From: Maniola hyperantus
Lineage: Eukaryota > Arthropoda > Insecta > Lepidoptera > Nymphalidae
NCBI RefSeq assembly: GCF_902806685.2
Contig: NC_048541.1
Coordinates: 4,461,465 to 4,525,464 of the forward strand
Length of the DNA: 64,000 bases
Direction of reading: 5' to 3'
This document shows, piece by piece, positions 10,641 to 22,249 of the stretch. A program made the translations under genes and the position numbers. Within the stretch, counting starts at the first letter, position 1; the number at the start of each line of letters is the position of its first letter. A model generated the notes under the pieces. It was given only the letters and a program-made list of their open reading frames with translations, did not search any database and was not told the origin of the DNA.

Positions 10641-11456
10641 ATTGGCACCCCTCGAGTACGGAACCCTAAAGAACAACTAAAGATATTCACTGTCTGTAAT
10701 TTTATGTCACCTTTTATTTCAATAGCTATAATATGAGAGAGATGTAATTACCAATGGCGTGTGACGCACTACGCCGGCCGGGAAACTGGATAGATAGATA
10801 TTTTACGCTTTCCCGCTGTTGCGAATGCGGAATGTTCCGTTCCGGAGAACATAGGAAAAACTTTATCACTTCACTGCAACAAACAAGTAATTTAAAAAGT
10901 TTCAAAAAATACCCCCTGACTGCGGTGTGCAATGCATCTTTTTAGCCCGCACATTAAAACGCATAAACCCGCCATTTTGATTTTTAAGAATTTTATCCAT
11001 CAAGACGAATCTAATCTAATCATTTTATCAAAATTGTTGAGCGGTTGAACAGTTACGATTGGACATAGGAACGGACACACATATAGATCAAACACATAGC
11101 CATCCTTTTGTGCTTCGCCGCAGATTTTATAAACCTTCCTTATCCCTAAATCCTTATTCCTTATTACAAATCTATTATTGGTACATATTTATAAAAACTT
11201 CCATTGAAGCTACAATATTAATTTCAAAAGGCATTGAATTCTAAATAGGTATACAATCATAAAATCCCATTTGAAGCTGGCAATAGACATAATGTCCGAC
11301 CATGGCGAATAACCGACCCGCATGTTTGGAGATCAACGACCGCCATCGTGCCAGAACTTCAAACTGGAAATGTAAGCAATGGCAAATTCTATGGTATTCA
11401 CACCTTTACCTACCTAATTACCTACCTACTACTCGAGTAAAAGTATAATAAATAAA
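10641..11456. other. No gene recognised
   Basis: Short frames near 10726-10945 lie on both strands of the same DNA and show no recognisable domain; I do not call them genes. Confidence 0.45.
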
Positions 11457-11642
11457 TACCCGGCTGAGTTTGTTGTGGATTCTTCTCAGACCTGGGCGCG
11501 TTTGGAACCCTCGTAGCTTTAGTTTTGAGTTCGCGTAAAAGTTATCACCACTATATCATCTTACAAATCCAACAACCGACCATCAAAAAGTGTAATATAT
11601 TACGTATTTTGAATAAATTATTTGACATTTTGAAAGTTACAA
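11457..11642 (-). repeat. Interspersed repeat 'ACGCGCCCAGGTCTGAGAAG'
   Basis: Reverse copy of 7561-7743, from ACCCGGCTGAGTTTG to GAATAAATTATTTGAC. Confidence 0.75.
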
Positions 11643-11687
11643 TTCAAGAGTCAATCTCGTTCGCAAATACGAGTTACGTAATACATT

Positions 11688-11875
11688 CTTAGGGTTCCGT
11701 ACCTCAAAAGGAAAAAAGTACCCCTTATAGGATCACTTTGTTGTCTGTCTGTCTGTCGTGTCTATCAAGACAAGGGAATCAAAACCTATAGACCTATAGA
11801 GTACTTACCGTTACTCATCATGACCTAGGTCTTAGGCACAAGTATTTGTGGTTACTATCACCAAAAAAAAGGTGT
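11688..11875 (-). repeat. CGAGTC-palindrome repeat, type B, fragment
   Basis: TTAGGGTTCCGTACCTCAAA, CTTATAGGATCACTTTGTTG and a (CTGT)n run are the 3' end of type B in reverse. The palindromic head is missing. Confidence 0.75.
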
Positions 11876-12762
11876 TCAGAAACAAATAATTAGCTTATTA
11901 AAGCACATGTAGATGGTGCTGTCCATCATTAACTTGCAGTGTTGTACATAAAAGTACAATGGTACGGAATGCTGCACGGTGGCTGCAGGTTTCCAATTCC
12001 ATATGCTATATTTTCTTCAACTTCTCAATCATTTAAGGTGACGCAGGACGCTTGACCTAAATTGGCAGCGCACGTGGGTAACATGTTTGCTTTTCACTTG
12101 ACATTATATGAGAAAGTTGAGAGGCACGATGATTTTCACTGAAATCAAGCGCGCGAAAAGGGTTTAGGAAAAGTATTTTTGATAAAAAACTGCTGAATTT
12201 ATGTTTGCAAAGTAAAATTATTTCAACTAATGAATAAATAAACTACGTCTAATGATAAATTGTTTTAGAATTTTCATATCCCTAATCTTATTTATTTACG
12301 CCCAAAGTTGTCATTAATTTAGTGTTAAAATAGGAATCTTTTGAGGCTCGTAACTTTTAAATCAATATTTTTTTCAATATTTTATATATCAATAAACCTA
12401 GATAATGACGAGATAAATCGATATAATTCTTAGTTTTGTGCGTACAATATCGAATATTGTTGTAATTTCCCTCCTACGTTTGTATGAAGAAAGCACTGAA
12501 CTGAGTCCCCTTAACTGCACTACCAATTAAATTTTTATGATCAGTGCATTACGTAATAATTAATTTAACACGGCGTGTGATGCACACACTTTTCCACTTT
12601 CCACCAAACGGTGGTGGCACGTTTTCCCACGCTGAGCCGTTTACCGCAATCTTATCAGAAACTCATCTGATAGCGATCTGCTCACTCGACCGTGCTGCTG
12701 CCTGCTACATCCGCGCTCCGCATGTGAAATGTGAATTACATTTTATTGTACTATGCTTTATA
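11876..12762. other. No gene recognised
   Basis: AT-rich, no domain or named repeat. Confidence 0.45.
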
Positions 12763-13300
12763 CTAGGGTCATTCAATAAGTAAATAGACTAATGGCTATA
12801 GCTCAAAAACGGTTGAAATTGTTCTGAATGACATTGTGAACAGTTCCAACACTTACTTCTTACTAACTTCCTCAGCTATCATTTCAACAGTAATTCTTCT
12901 GTTATCACGAATAAGTCCGTCAATCCTCGATTCCAACGAGGGATCAGAAACTTCCACTGGACGTCCACATCGGGGTTCATCACCTACACTTGTAAAAATT
13001 CGCACGGTTCATACAACTTTTACCGTACTGTATCAACATTCTAGAAAAAAATTCACTTGGTTTTACACCTTCTGCGATTAAAAATCTAATGACTGAGCGC
13101 TACTCATCTAAGGTGCAATCTTCTAGTGGACTTGCCATGGTGAACTAAAAATTTTGAGGTTATGTTGACATAAAATGATGAAATAGCTGATCAGAGCATA
13201 TCCCAAGGTTATCAACTAACACCCCTGAAAAGATTGTACACATTCATTGAATAGTTTTAAAATTATAGAATTTGTCTCTTTACTTATTGAATGACCCTCT
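12763..13300. mobile_element. Internally deleted mariner-type transposon
   Basis: Perfect 20-bp inverted ends: AGGGTCATTCAATAAGTAAA at 12765-12784 and its inverse at 13279-13298. A TA lies two bases outside each end, as for Tc1/mariner insertion. The 538-bp body holds only the start of a transposase on the minus strand. A full mariner is about 1.3 kb, so most of the gene is gone. Confidence 0.8.
12950..13138 (-). pseudogene. Mariner transposase N-terminal remnant
   Basis: From ATG at 13138 (minus) the frame reads M-A-S-P-L-E-D-C-T-L-D-E, a stop at codon 13, then V-I-R-F-L-I-A-E-G-V-K-P-S-E and I-Q-Y-G-K-S-C-M-N. This is the N-terminal helix-turn-helix region of SETMAR/mariner-type transposases (consensus 'IRFLxxEGVKPxEIHxRM'). 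Two more stops follow at about codons 53-54. The catalytic DDD region is absent. Confidence 0.75.
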
Positions 13301-13800
13301 TAGTTATTGTTAGAGAATGGTTGACTTTTTTCACAGATATATATTAAAACTACAGATATGCAACTAGCGTGGCCCCTATAGTCCCTCTCGCCCAAGCAGA
13401 GCACTTACTAAGTTACTTGTGTAATGTGCCATAGCTAGATCACCCCCTCCCCCCTCCAGCAGTGAAATTCTATCGGTTGGTGATGATGATGATGTATCTA
13501 TTTGGCAATTTTTGCTTCTAAATGTCGAAGCTCTCACCAGCGCATTCACGTCTGTTATGTGTGATCTAACGATATGCACGAGTCTACGGATCCATTTATT
13601 TCGTAAACTATTGTCACTTGGTCGTGTTAATATTGGCAGACAATAATATTGAGTCTCTTGCGCAAGCATTCGGGGCCCGCTCACGATTGAGAGCGTGGCT
13701 TTTGCAATTATGAATAACTATAGCACATATGCTACTCATACGTGGTGTACCTAACTAGGGTAAAGGCACAATTAGTGGACCAGTGCGACCATGACCTTGG
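13301..13800. other. No gene recognised
   Basis: A 102-codon minus-strand frame at 13376-13684 has no clear domain and no splice context; left uncalled. Confidence 0.4.
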
Positions 13801-13829
13801 GAGTTGAAGAAGGAGACATTATGCTCACC

Positions 13830-14048
13830 TTCTCCCGCCTTAGGTATTGGGTGTAAACCTGTGCCGGTTCAACGTCAAGACGTCTCAGTCGCATCCGATA
13901 TCCGGGATCCTGAGCCGCCTATACTTGACGCGGACGATACCGCTGAGTTTTTTAGTGGCTATACTGAAGGCTGTAATTGCCAGTGAGTTCACATGCCCGT
14001 TTTTGTGCGGGATGCGTAATTGCATTTTTACCAGCGGGGAAAAAAGAC
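13830..14048 (+). repeat. Probable LINE 3' fragment
   Basis: Sequence from TTAGGTATTGGGTGTAAACC to GCATTTTTACCAGCGGGGAA resembles a lepidopteran LINE 3' region. Its last ~30 bp recur inverted at 25532-25563, supporting a dispersed repeat. Confidence 0.5.
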
Positions 14049-14156
14049 CTTGGAACTTGGCGCTTTCTGGTAAACTAAGGACTATGGTATAGTATACCGC
14101 ATAATATTATTACCCCAATCTATCTCTGTGCCAAACTTTGGATCTACGTTAATAAT

Positions 14157-14202
14157 TTGACTTTAGTTTCAAAAAATATCATTTTTTGAAACTAAAGTCA
14201 AA
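14157..14202. repeat. Perfect 20-bp inverted repeat, 5-nt loop
   Basis: TTGACTTTAGTTTCAAAAAA at 14157-14176 and its exact complement at 14182-14202, with loop TATCA. It would form a stable hairpin. Confidence 0.85.
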
Positions 14203-16010
14203 TGATAAGAGTCTTTACCTACTCATTTATTTTCATAATATACATTTATATGCCAACCACTTCTGTATTGTATTTGTAATGGTTGCTCGTAATCCGGCTC
14301 GGCGTCCGATCCGGCTTAAAGTGCGATTAATGAGTCTAATACGGAAATTGTATACCTATAGGCAATCGTTCGCGATATAATTGTATTATTGGCACCCCAA
14401 TAGCTTCACGGCTATAGGGTGAAAATTCACACGATGGTATATTTCGTACTCTCATATAAAACTTTTTTTTAGTAATACTCTCATAGTTGTATGAAAACGC
14501 TAGCGTATTGCGGCCATTACGAATCCGAATCGTCATATGCGCGTCATATGCGCGATAGTTGCAAAAATACACAAGCAATATCCGTTGAAACGGACGCAGT
14601 GTAAGATTGACATCCGGATTCGATCCGAGTTTTCGAGATCTGAATTTTCTCGGATTCGGATCGGATGCAGTGCGTAACAAGCTTTAAAAATCATAAATAG
14701 AAAAGAAAGGTTTTTTATTCAAGTTACCAAGTTACAAGTACTCCAATTAAATCATCAAATGCATCTACCACTGCACTAGTTCGAAATACCTTCACATAGA
14801 TGCCATCAGTTATCACATAAGATATCCGAGTCGAGTTAAAAAAAATCACGGATTCGGATAATTATGGAATAGAGAAAACTCTTAATCACATAATCATAGG
14901 CAATCTAATGGAATAAGTAAAATGTTGCTTAGATGAAATATCAACATAGTTTTATGAGGTTGTATGTCTAATATTATTTTAATCAATTTCATAAAAGTAT
15001 GCATAAACGTGTTTTAATGCTAAACACGTTCATTAATGTTTCTAACTTATGTAATATATTAACCACCTAGTAAATTGCAACTTATTATGTCCGGCCGGGT
15101 AGATTGTAGACCAAGTAATGAATATCTGATTATATCGCCAACATTGTAGGATGGAAATCAACTGTATTGCTAATTAATAGAGCGTATACATATTTCTGTC
15201 CTATTATTTATTGTAACAGTGTAATTTATGTACAAAGAGACAACGTTTATGAAATGAATGTTAGCTAGAGCGGATTTTTTTTCAATTAAATAATAACAGT
15301 TGGTTTTGCTATTCTGCGCTTTTGAACTTAAACTGCGCCTAAAATTCATTTGGAAATTATTATGAAAACATAATCGGTCTTATTTCAGCCAAAATACTCA
15401 ATGATGCTGTCTTGGCATTCCTGATTTTACTATACAAAACAAACTACTATCAATTTAAGTCAAAGATTAGTTAAGAATTAAGATTGATAATCAGATAGTC
15501 AGAAAGATAGTCTTTTACAGTAGCCAAAATCAATTTGTGACGAGAATAAAATCTTGAAAATGCGTTGCAATTACTGCACCTTGAATTCAATAGTTATAAA
15601 TAACATTGCCTATCATTGCAATCATTAGTCGTATGACTTACGAAGAAGCAACGACTGCGTTTTTATTTAGGCCAGATATTCGGAATTCTAATCGTCTCGT
15701 CACATAATCTCGATAAAACAATCTGCCAACAATCGCGTATCGACTGCATCTTGACGCATAAATTCTTCATTCTTGGCTCTGAGAATTCCTCATACGTAGT
15801 AGTCGGTGATTCGTTGTATATTTTATCACCTACTCAGTACTTTCTACATGACGCAATCGACCCAGAATTCCTATGTTTTAATTGTATGCAGTCTCACTAG
15901 CTAGACAATCGAATTCGATTGAGATCGATTGTATTGTCCGTGGTTTTGTTGGGTGATGATGGAATGGCTAGATGAGTTGTTTTAACAAGCTGTTACCAAA
16001 ACCATCATCA
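14203..16010. other. No gene recognised, 1.8 kb
   Basis: Largest stretch in the first third without a recognisable repeat. Frames are short and without domains. A GATCCGATCCGAGT-rich patch at 14520-14680 may be an old repeat. Confidence 0.4.
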
Positions 16011-16034
16011 AGTTTTTTTTTTTTTTTTTTTTTT
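16011..16034 (-). repeat. Poly-T tract (retroposon A-tail in reverse)
   Basis: About 23 T; likely the poly-A tail of a minus-strand retroposon extending to the right. Confidence 0.5.
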
Positions 16035-16659
16035 ATTGAATGGTTTACTAGCGATTTTAACATAAAACTTACTAACTATAATAAATACATAGGTTTTTCT
16101 ATCATGCACAACTATGTTAAATCATTTAAAAGTAAACACTGCATGCAAATTCCGTACAGATATCAGAGTTACAAAGGGGATGACAATTTAAGTAGGTAAA
16201 GATTCCATTCAGTATGTCTGTAGGTATGGTTTGAAGATAGTACAACTAAACAAACTCGAGATTTCTTCTGATTAAGAAAAGAGGAATTCGCCAGAGGGAG
16301 AATCCGAAATTAGGAGATCCGCAAGGGGCGATGGTCATTGGAACCGAAAAGTTCTAGAGTAGAGACCGTAATATAAGCAAGCGTAGTGTGGGACACGCCC
16401 TGCACGATGGACTCACGATATTTGAGCTGAGTAAGAAGAAGGGAAGTGGCTGGATGAGGAAGGAGAAGGAGAAGGAGAAGGAAGGAAGTTGAGGACCGAG
16501 TGTGGTGGCGCTCAGTAGGGAAGTCCTATGTCCAACAGGGAGATCCACAGCCTGATTATGATGAGTATGAAGAACTGTGCAAGAACTTCATTCTTCTATT
16601 TGAGATTGGCTTTGAAGTTGCAGTTGCACAAAATTCCCTAAGAAAATATGCTGGTCATA
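16035..16659. other. No gene recognised
   Basis: Includes a (GGAGAA)n purine tract near 16458-16485. The start may belong to the retroposon whose tail is the poly-T. Confidence 0.4.
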
Positions 16660-16802
16660 TATTTATATTTTAAAAATCCCGTGGGAACTCTCTGATTTTC
16701 CGGAGGAGTATGTCACTCTCCGAGTTTTTAAAAATCACGGCAATCTGGTGCTCCGTTGCGGATTGAAGGACAAACCAACATAATAACATTCTTTCGCATT
16801 AT
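16660..16802 (-). mobile_element. Helitron-like subfamily I, fragment
   Basis: AAAATCCCGTGGGAACTCTC, GTATGTCACTCTCCGAG, GGACAAACCAACA and TTTCGCATTA match subfamily I in reverse. Confidence 0.75.
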
Positions 16803-17151
16803 TTACAATTTGGGTAAGAGGTATTTTAGTTTAGGAAATGTTGAAAATTGAAAGATTGATGAATAATAAAATTTTATGTCTAGTATTTATAGATAATGGT
16901 AATTATACACCAGTTCAAGCATAACTAGGGAGCCTTGGTATTTAAAACAGTGATTAAAAATTCTTCGCAAATTACGTAGAACGCTCACGGTATGCGAATA
17001 GGCCTGTGACCGGGTGTGAAAACATGAATATTTACAACTATAGACAGACTTACTTACATGTAAGTACTTATTTTAAAGGGCGTAGTTGTATAATTAACTC
17101 ACGTGCGCATAGGTATTCGTAGTAAATGTAGTGTAAACACTAAACAATCCT

Positions 17152-17247
17152 AATACTACTAATATTATAAATGTGAAAGTGTGGATGTTTGGATCCGAAG
17201 ATTGAATTGGATGGACGAAGTCGCAGACATCAGCTAGTATTAACATA
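17152..17247 (+). mobile_element. Minimal Helitron-like element, ~96 bp
   Basis: Keeps only the ends: 5' ACTAATATTATAAATGTGAA and 3' GACGAAGTCGCAGACATCAG followed by CTAGT, with about 45 bp between. Confidence 0.75.
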
Positions 17248-17397
17248 ATTTCTAGGAGCCGCGTTGGTTTGATGTCGCACATTGTAATTATGAGATAAAA
17301 TCAAATGCTAACTTGTCATTCAATAGAAGACCTATATTTTAACAACCTGATCATTTGCTTGCAAATTCTATATAATATAACAAAAACAATAAATTAC

Positions 17398-17672
17398 AGA
17401 GAGTTCCGTACGCGAAGGTTGCCAACTAAGCTGTTCGTCCATCTGTCCGTCCGTCAGCTGGCTGTAGGTATCGCATGAACAGTAATAGATAGAGAGTTAA
17501 AATTTTCACAGAGTGTGTTTTTCTATTGCCCCAAACCTAACCTACTTTACCTAATAAAAATATAAAAATATCCGCCATGCAAATAAAATAAAATTAAAAC
17601 GTAGGTATATCTATAGTGTTAATCTTGTACGATGGTACAGAACTCTTCGTGTGCGAATCTGACTCGCACTTA
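17398..17672 (-). repeat. CGAGTC-palindrome repeat, type A
   Basis: GTTCCGTACGCGAAGG, GTCCGTCCGTCAGCTGGCTG and GTGTGCGAATCTGACTCGCA in reverse order identify type A; the GGCCGG end is lost where the next copy starts. Confidence 0.75.
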
Positions 17673-17985
17673 CTTCCCGTCATGAAATTTGGCAGGAAGG
17701 TAGGTCTTATAGCAGACATGAGGGGAATAATCTTAAAACCGTGAATTTGTGGTTACTTCACAAGAAAAAAATTAAAATGTGTTCATCAACAAATATTGCT
17801 GATTACTATACAAAGTGGGGTATCATATGAAAGGGCTTTACTAGTACATGCTAAAACAGATTATTATTTATTATATATTAGGTAATATAATAGTTTTTGA
17901 TTTATCGTGCAAAATGTCGATAAAATACGATTGTAGTACGGAACCCTCAGTGCGCGAGTCTAACTCGCAGTTGGCTGGTTTTTAT
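17673..17985 (-). repeat. CGAGTC-palindrome repeat, type B
   Basis: CATGAAATTTGGCAGG, GTGAATTTGTGGTTAC, GGGTATCATATGAAAGGG and TACGGAACCCTCAGTGCGCG, ending GTTGGCTGGTTTTT. Lies tail-to-head against a type A copy. Confidence 0.8.
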
Positions 17986-18242
17986 TGGTAATGATGAAGT
18001 GCACTGATACATTTACAGTGCAGATAACAACATAATCGCCTCAATAGTGCACGTTACCGCTAAGTGCACGTGTTGCCGTGGCGTGACTGAAATATTGACG
18101 GGCTTATAACACGTGAAAGTGAATTTCTTTTTTTACTTCAAAGCGTATAACGTTTTTAAAACTTCACCTGATACTTGTAGGTGGTCCTGGTAAAATTAAA
18201 TAAAAATTTTGTTTGGTAAAATTAAACAAAACTAACAAAATT

Positions 18243-18432
18243 AAATGTTTTATTATTTCGTCCGCGTGGATTTAGGTTTTCAAAATCCCATCTCGGATAG
18301 AAAGTAGCCTATGTCACTCTCCAGGTCTTTAATTACCTATATGTATGCCAAAAATTACGCTGATCCGTTACTCCGTTGCGGCGTGATTGAAGGACAAACA
18401 CACTTTCGCATTTATTATATGGGTAGTGATTA
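18243..18432 (-). mobile_element. Helitron-like subfamily I
   Basis: GTCCGCGTGGATTTAGG, TATGTCACTCTCCAGG, TTGCGGCGTGATTGAAGG and TTTCGCATTTATTATATGGG; reverse copy lacking CTAG. Confidence 0.8.
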
Positions 18433-18434
18433 AA

Positions 18435-18608
18435 AAACCCCCTCATAAATCTCGTAGGAACTCTTTGATTTTCCGGGATAAAAAGTAGCCGTAGTAATGT
18501 TCGTCCCCGGAGTTTAAGCTAACTCTGACCTTTTATCAAAATTGGTTAAACGGATGGACCATGAAAAGCTAGCAGACAGACAGACATACTTTTGAATTTA
18601 TAATATTG
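18435..18608 (-). mobile_element. Helitron-like element, related body
   Basis: GGAACTCTTTGATTTTCCGG, GTTCGTCCCCGGAG, CAGACAGACAGACAT and TTTATAATATTGG; matches the 28090/62225 copies in reverse. Confidence 0.7.
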
Positions 18609-18840
18609 GTATGGATTATACTAGTTTTACTGGTTGTCTTGTTTATTTTTTGGTTATCTTTTGTTTATGAGTCATCTTAAACTAATGAGGAAATTAAATA
18701 AATTGTGAACTTAATGCACGATTTCTGAATGTGTCGTCGACTTGATCATCACTTTCCATCAGGGATCGAGGTCAAACGTGCAGAGTTGCAAATGCGAAGT
18801 CATAAAAAGGTAAAAGTGTAGTCGACGCTTATTGAAGCCA

Positions 18841-19108
18841 TTAAGGCTCCCCCACACAGGCGCATTATTATAGGTCGATCATATCGCATGCGTTATTGCG
18901 ATATCTGTTTTCAGTACATTTTGTATTAGGATGGTCATGTAGTTACACACTGCTGCGATAATACGTCCTACTTCCATTGCGGCGTTATTATCGCAGCAGT
19001 GTGTAACTACATGACCATCCTAATACAAAATGTACTGAAAACAGATATCGCAATAACGCATGCGATATGATCGACCTATAATAACGCGCCTGTGTGGGGG
19101 AGCCTTTA
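18841..19108. mobile_element. Near-perfect palindromic MITE, 262 bp, TTA target duplication
   Basis: Arms 18844-18963 and 18986-19105 pair without gaps (positions sum to 37,949). I see one mismatch, at 18864/19085. Spacer is 22 bp. Ends are AGGCTCCCCCACACAGGCGC and its inverse, each bordered by TTA (18841-18843 and 19106-19108). A 3-bp TWA duplication is typical of PIF/Harbinger elements; the assignment is inference. No coding capacity. Confidence 0.88.
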
Positions 19109-19149
19109 CATTTTAGAATGCAGCCAAATAGGTTCACAATATGTATTAT

Positions 19150-19304
19150 TACAAAATTTTGATCGATTTTGACGAAATTTGGTACAGAGATAGTTTGCAT
19201 CCCGGGGAAGGGTATAGGCTACTTTGTCCCGGAAAATAAAAGAGTTCCAATTGGATTTTTAAAAACCTAAATCCACGTGGATGAACTCGCGGGCATCATC
19301 TAGT
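19150..19304 (+). mobile_element. Helitron-like subfamily I, 3' part
   Basis: GACGAAATTTGGTACAGAGA, GAGTTCCAATTGGATTTTTA, AATCCACGTGGATGAACTCG and CGGGCATCATCTAGT. Intact CTAG terminus preceded by a short GC hairpin. Confidence 0.82.
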
Positions 19305-19312
19305 CTTCTAAA

Positions 19313-19536
19313 TATATAAAAGGAAAAGGTGACTGACTGAATGACTGACTGACTGATCTATCAACGCACAGCTCAAACTACTGGACGGATCGGACTGAAA
19401 TTTAGCATGCAGATTGCTATTATGACGTAGGCATCCGCTAAGAAAGGATTTTTGAAAATTCTACCCTTAAGGGGGTGAAATAGGGGTTTAAAATTTGTAT
19501 AGTCCGCGCGGACGAAGTCGCGAGCGTAAGCTAGTA
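19313..19536 (+). mobile_element. Helitron-like subfamily II
   Basis: TATAAAAGGAAAAGGTGACT, repeated GACTGACT, ATCAACGCACAGCTCAAACT, GGGGTGAAATAGGGGTTTAA and the 3' end CGCGCGGACGAAGTCGCG...CTAGT. Directly abuts the previous subfamily I copy. Confidence 0.85.
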
Positions 19537-19537
19537 C

Positions 19538-20875
19538 TTACTTATAATATAGAATTAGCCGCATTTGTTACCTACAAACCTACTGTGTGCAATTTTTTTG
19601 GGGCATTTATTTGTATTTTTTTTTTTTTTTTTTTGTATATTACAAATATTTCGTAACGCCTGCAGATTTGCAAGGTGCTGAGCGATACACAAAATTTTGT
19701 TTGTTCGGTAAATCAAAGCTTGTGCATCGATTTATTTAACCCAGTTTGGTGATTGTGAAATTTATCGTATTGGCTTACATCAGCAACGTGAGAAATAATG
19801 CTTCTACTGTCAATTCTATTAAGTATTATGTTCAGGTTATGATGAAAATCATTGTCTAAGCTTGATTTTTATTTGTTACCGCATAATTAAATAGCCGGAT
19901 TCTAAGCGCTATAGGCTTTGCCCGCTACTTCGTCCTCGTATTTTAAGGTATTTTTAAAATCCCGTGGAAATAGCTAAGCTGTATATTTTTCCGGATTTAT
20001 AACAAACCATAGAGGTGTAAAATCACTTCTTACCTATGTTGAAATTGCTTAATGCTCAGTTTTCATTGTGCTCTGCCTGAAAAGAAAAATAGATATCTTT
20101 CTTGGAACTTTACTTTACCTTGGAATAGAAGTAGAACCCTGTGCAAGTCAGTGTTAGTGCTTTTTGTAGTACCTACCTACTTTACACCTCAACTTTCTTT
20201 CGATTTCAAGCAGTGGGTAATAGTATGAATATAGTTTAGTAATTTCAATTATTTAATAATAGGACGTACCTACCTATTATTTAGGCTTTGCTATTGTTCT
20301 CTAGCTTAATTAACTCCTGAAAGAACTCTATTTTTATTAAATCACGATTTCGTAGATATAAAAAAAAGAGCTCTTAAAAATTCTTGAACTTTGTAAGCTC
20401 CATGAATATCTTATTTGAAATTTGCCTAGGTAAATAACAAGCTTAATATAATTAATTCACTATCCGCTAAACAAAACATTCACCAAATCTGCATAACCCG
20501 AAGTCTTCAATTCGTATGTAGTTACTATGTATTTTACAACCTATTTAACGGCATTACATGTAAATTACCCACATGTTTCAAGTATTTCAGGCCCTATATG
20601 GCATGAAGGTCACTGAACAGAATAAATGCCACTTTCACAACAATCACGTTTTTTGTGATTAATTTTTTTCCATAACACAAAGGTAAGCTTCATAATCTTA
20701 TGAGAAGCCTTTAGTTAGTTGTGGGTCACTGTAAACCTATTTTCTTTTTCGATAACACTAACTCTAATGCGAGTTTTTATAGTTTCCGAAAGCTATATTC
20801 AATAGATAGACAGACAGATAGAATATATGTTATTCAAGTAGACTTATTACAAGTGCTTTTGAATCGTTAACTAGT
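19538..20875. other. No gene recognised, 1.3 kb
   Basis: Contains a poly-T run (about 19618-19634). No domain or named repeat. Confidence 0.4.
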
Positions 20876-21055
20876 TTAATTTACCACTGGTTCGGAATGC
20901 CGTTCCTACCTAGAAGAACCAGCAAGAAACTCGGCGGTTGCTCTTTTCGAGTGATCAATTTACAATATTATTATACCATACTGTACAAGCAATTGCAGCC
21001 CCGTGGCATTGTTGGAGCGAGTCAAATCCAAGCTTTCTTATCATTTACATAGTCT
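20876..21055 (+). repeat. Interspersed repeat 'ACTGGTTCGGAATGCCGTTC'
   Basis: Also at 49204-49305; shared AAGAACCAGCAAGAAACTCG and GCTCTTTTC. A repeat I recognise from lepidopteran sequence; class unknown. Confidence 0.7.
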
Positions 21056-21432
21056 TCCACTGTATAATATGCTTTTTTTAAGAGCATGCTTTTAATAGAT
21101 TTTTAAACTTGTGTAAATACAATATCGATGTGTTTCTCCCATAGATAACAGAAGTGGGTACTCCATAATATATTTATGGTTAATGCTAACAGCGAAAACT
21201 TTGTGAAATATCAAATGGCATGTCGGCTAGTGAATCGCCAAAAGTGCAGTGAGAGGACATAATATTATGGATCTGATACTTCATCACCGCAAGGCCCTAG
21301 GCAAGAGGTCAAGGCCTTGGCCTTTTATACATATAATAGTTGAAGGTAACAGCCCGAGTAGGCAGACTCGCAGCTCGTACCCATTGACTTCGTCCCTAAT
21401 CGAAAATAACGGAAACCATCACTATAATATAT

Positions 21433-21652
21433 ACTAGGTTATGCCCGCAACTTCGTCCGCGTGGACTACACATTTCAAACCCCTATTTTACCCCCATTGG
21501 AGTTGAATTATCAAAAATCCTTTCTTAGCGGATGCCTACGTCATAATAGCTTATCTGCATGCCAAATTTCAGCCCGATTCGTCCAGTGGTTTGAGCTGTG
21601 CGTTAGTAGATAGTCAGTCAATCAGTCAGTCAGTAAGCTTTTCCTTTAAAAA
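21433..21652 (-). mobile_element. Helitron-like subfamily II
   Basis: ACTAGGTTATGCCCGCAACT, TTCGTCCGCGTGGACTACAC, GGATGCCTACGTCATAATAG and CAGTCAGTCAGT; reverse copy with CTAG at 21434-21437. Confidence 0.85.
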
Positions 21653-21655
21653 AAG

Positions 21656-21812
21656 TCAAAAGTCAAATGGTTTATTCAAAATAGGTAATAAATTACACTT
21701 TTGGATAGTCAGTTATTGCATTTGTAAGAAGACATAGTGGTGATAATTTTTTCGCGAACTTAAAACTAAAGCTACGAGGGTTCCAAACGCGCCCAGGTCT
21801 GAGAAGAGCCCA
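21656..21812 (+). repeat. Interspersed repeat 'ACGCGCCCAGGTCTGAGAAG'
   Basis: Starts GTCAAAAGTCAAATGG immediately after a Helitron-like copy and ends GAGAAGAGCCCACTT. Confidence 0.75.
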
Positions 21813-22249
21813 CTTAATTTATTATATAAAAGATTTGTAAACTCGTTTAACCAATGCCCATCGATATAGAAAGGAATAATTCTTGAATTAGTACTTAAAA
21901 TTTATTTGCCAAAGCCACATGTCTACATCTACAATCTACCAGTTGTACTGTCTATGGTATGATCTCATTCATAAAACTAGTTATAAGCCGTCTTATTTTT
22001 AAATACATCCGCCATCCTTAGTTAGCAGGTTGTGACAAAACGGTGCTTGTGCTGGACTTACCTGGATTCCAATTGGATCCGGTTGGTTACTAAAAGGGTT
22101 AACCAGATAAATACGAGATGATAGTCGCGACACGTGTATAACAGACAATTGTTGTTAATGTGATTACGATTATGCTTGTATATTATCGCAGGTATTCCGT
22201 ACGGGTTAATAGGTCAGAATAACTAACTGACTTGAATAGGTACTCAAAG

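Noticed and set aside
13376..13684. 102-codon minus-strand frame
   Set aside because: A vague likeness to zinc-finger-type DNA-binding domains was considered, but the metal-binding residues are not in order.
20670..20690. AAAG|GTAAGC as a recursive splice site
   Set aside because: The acceptor lacks YAG and an adjacent pyrimidine tract.
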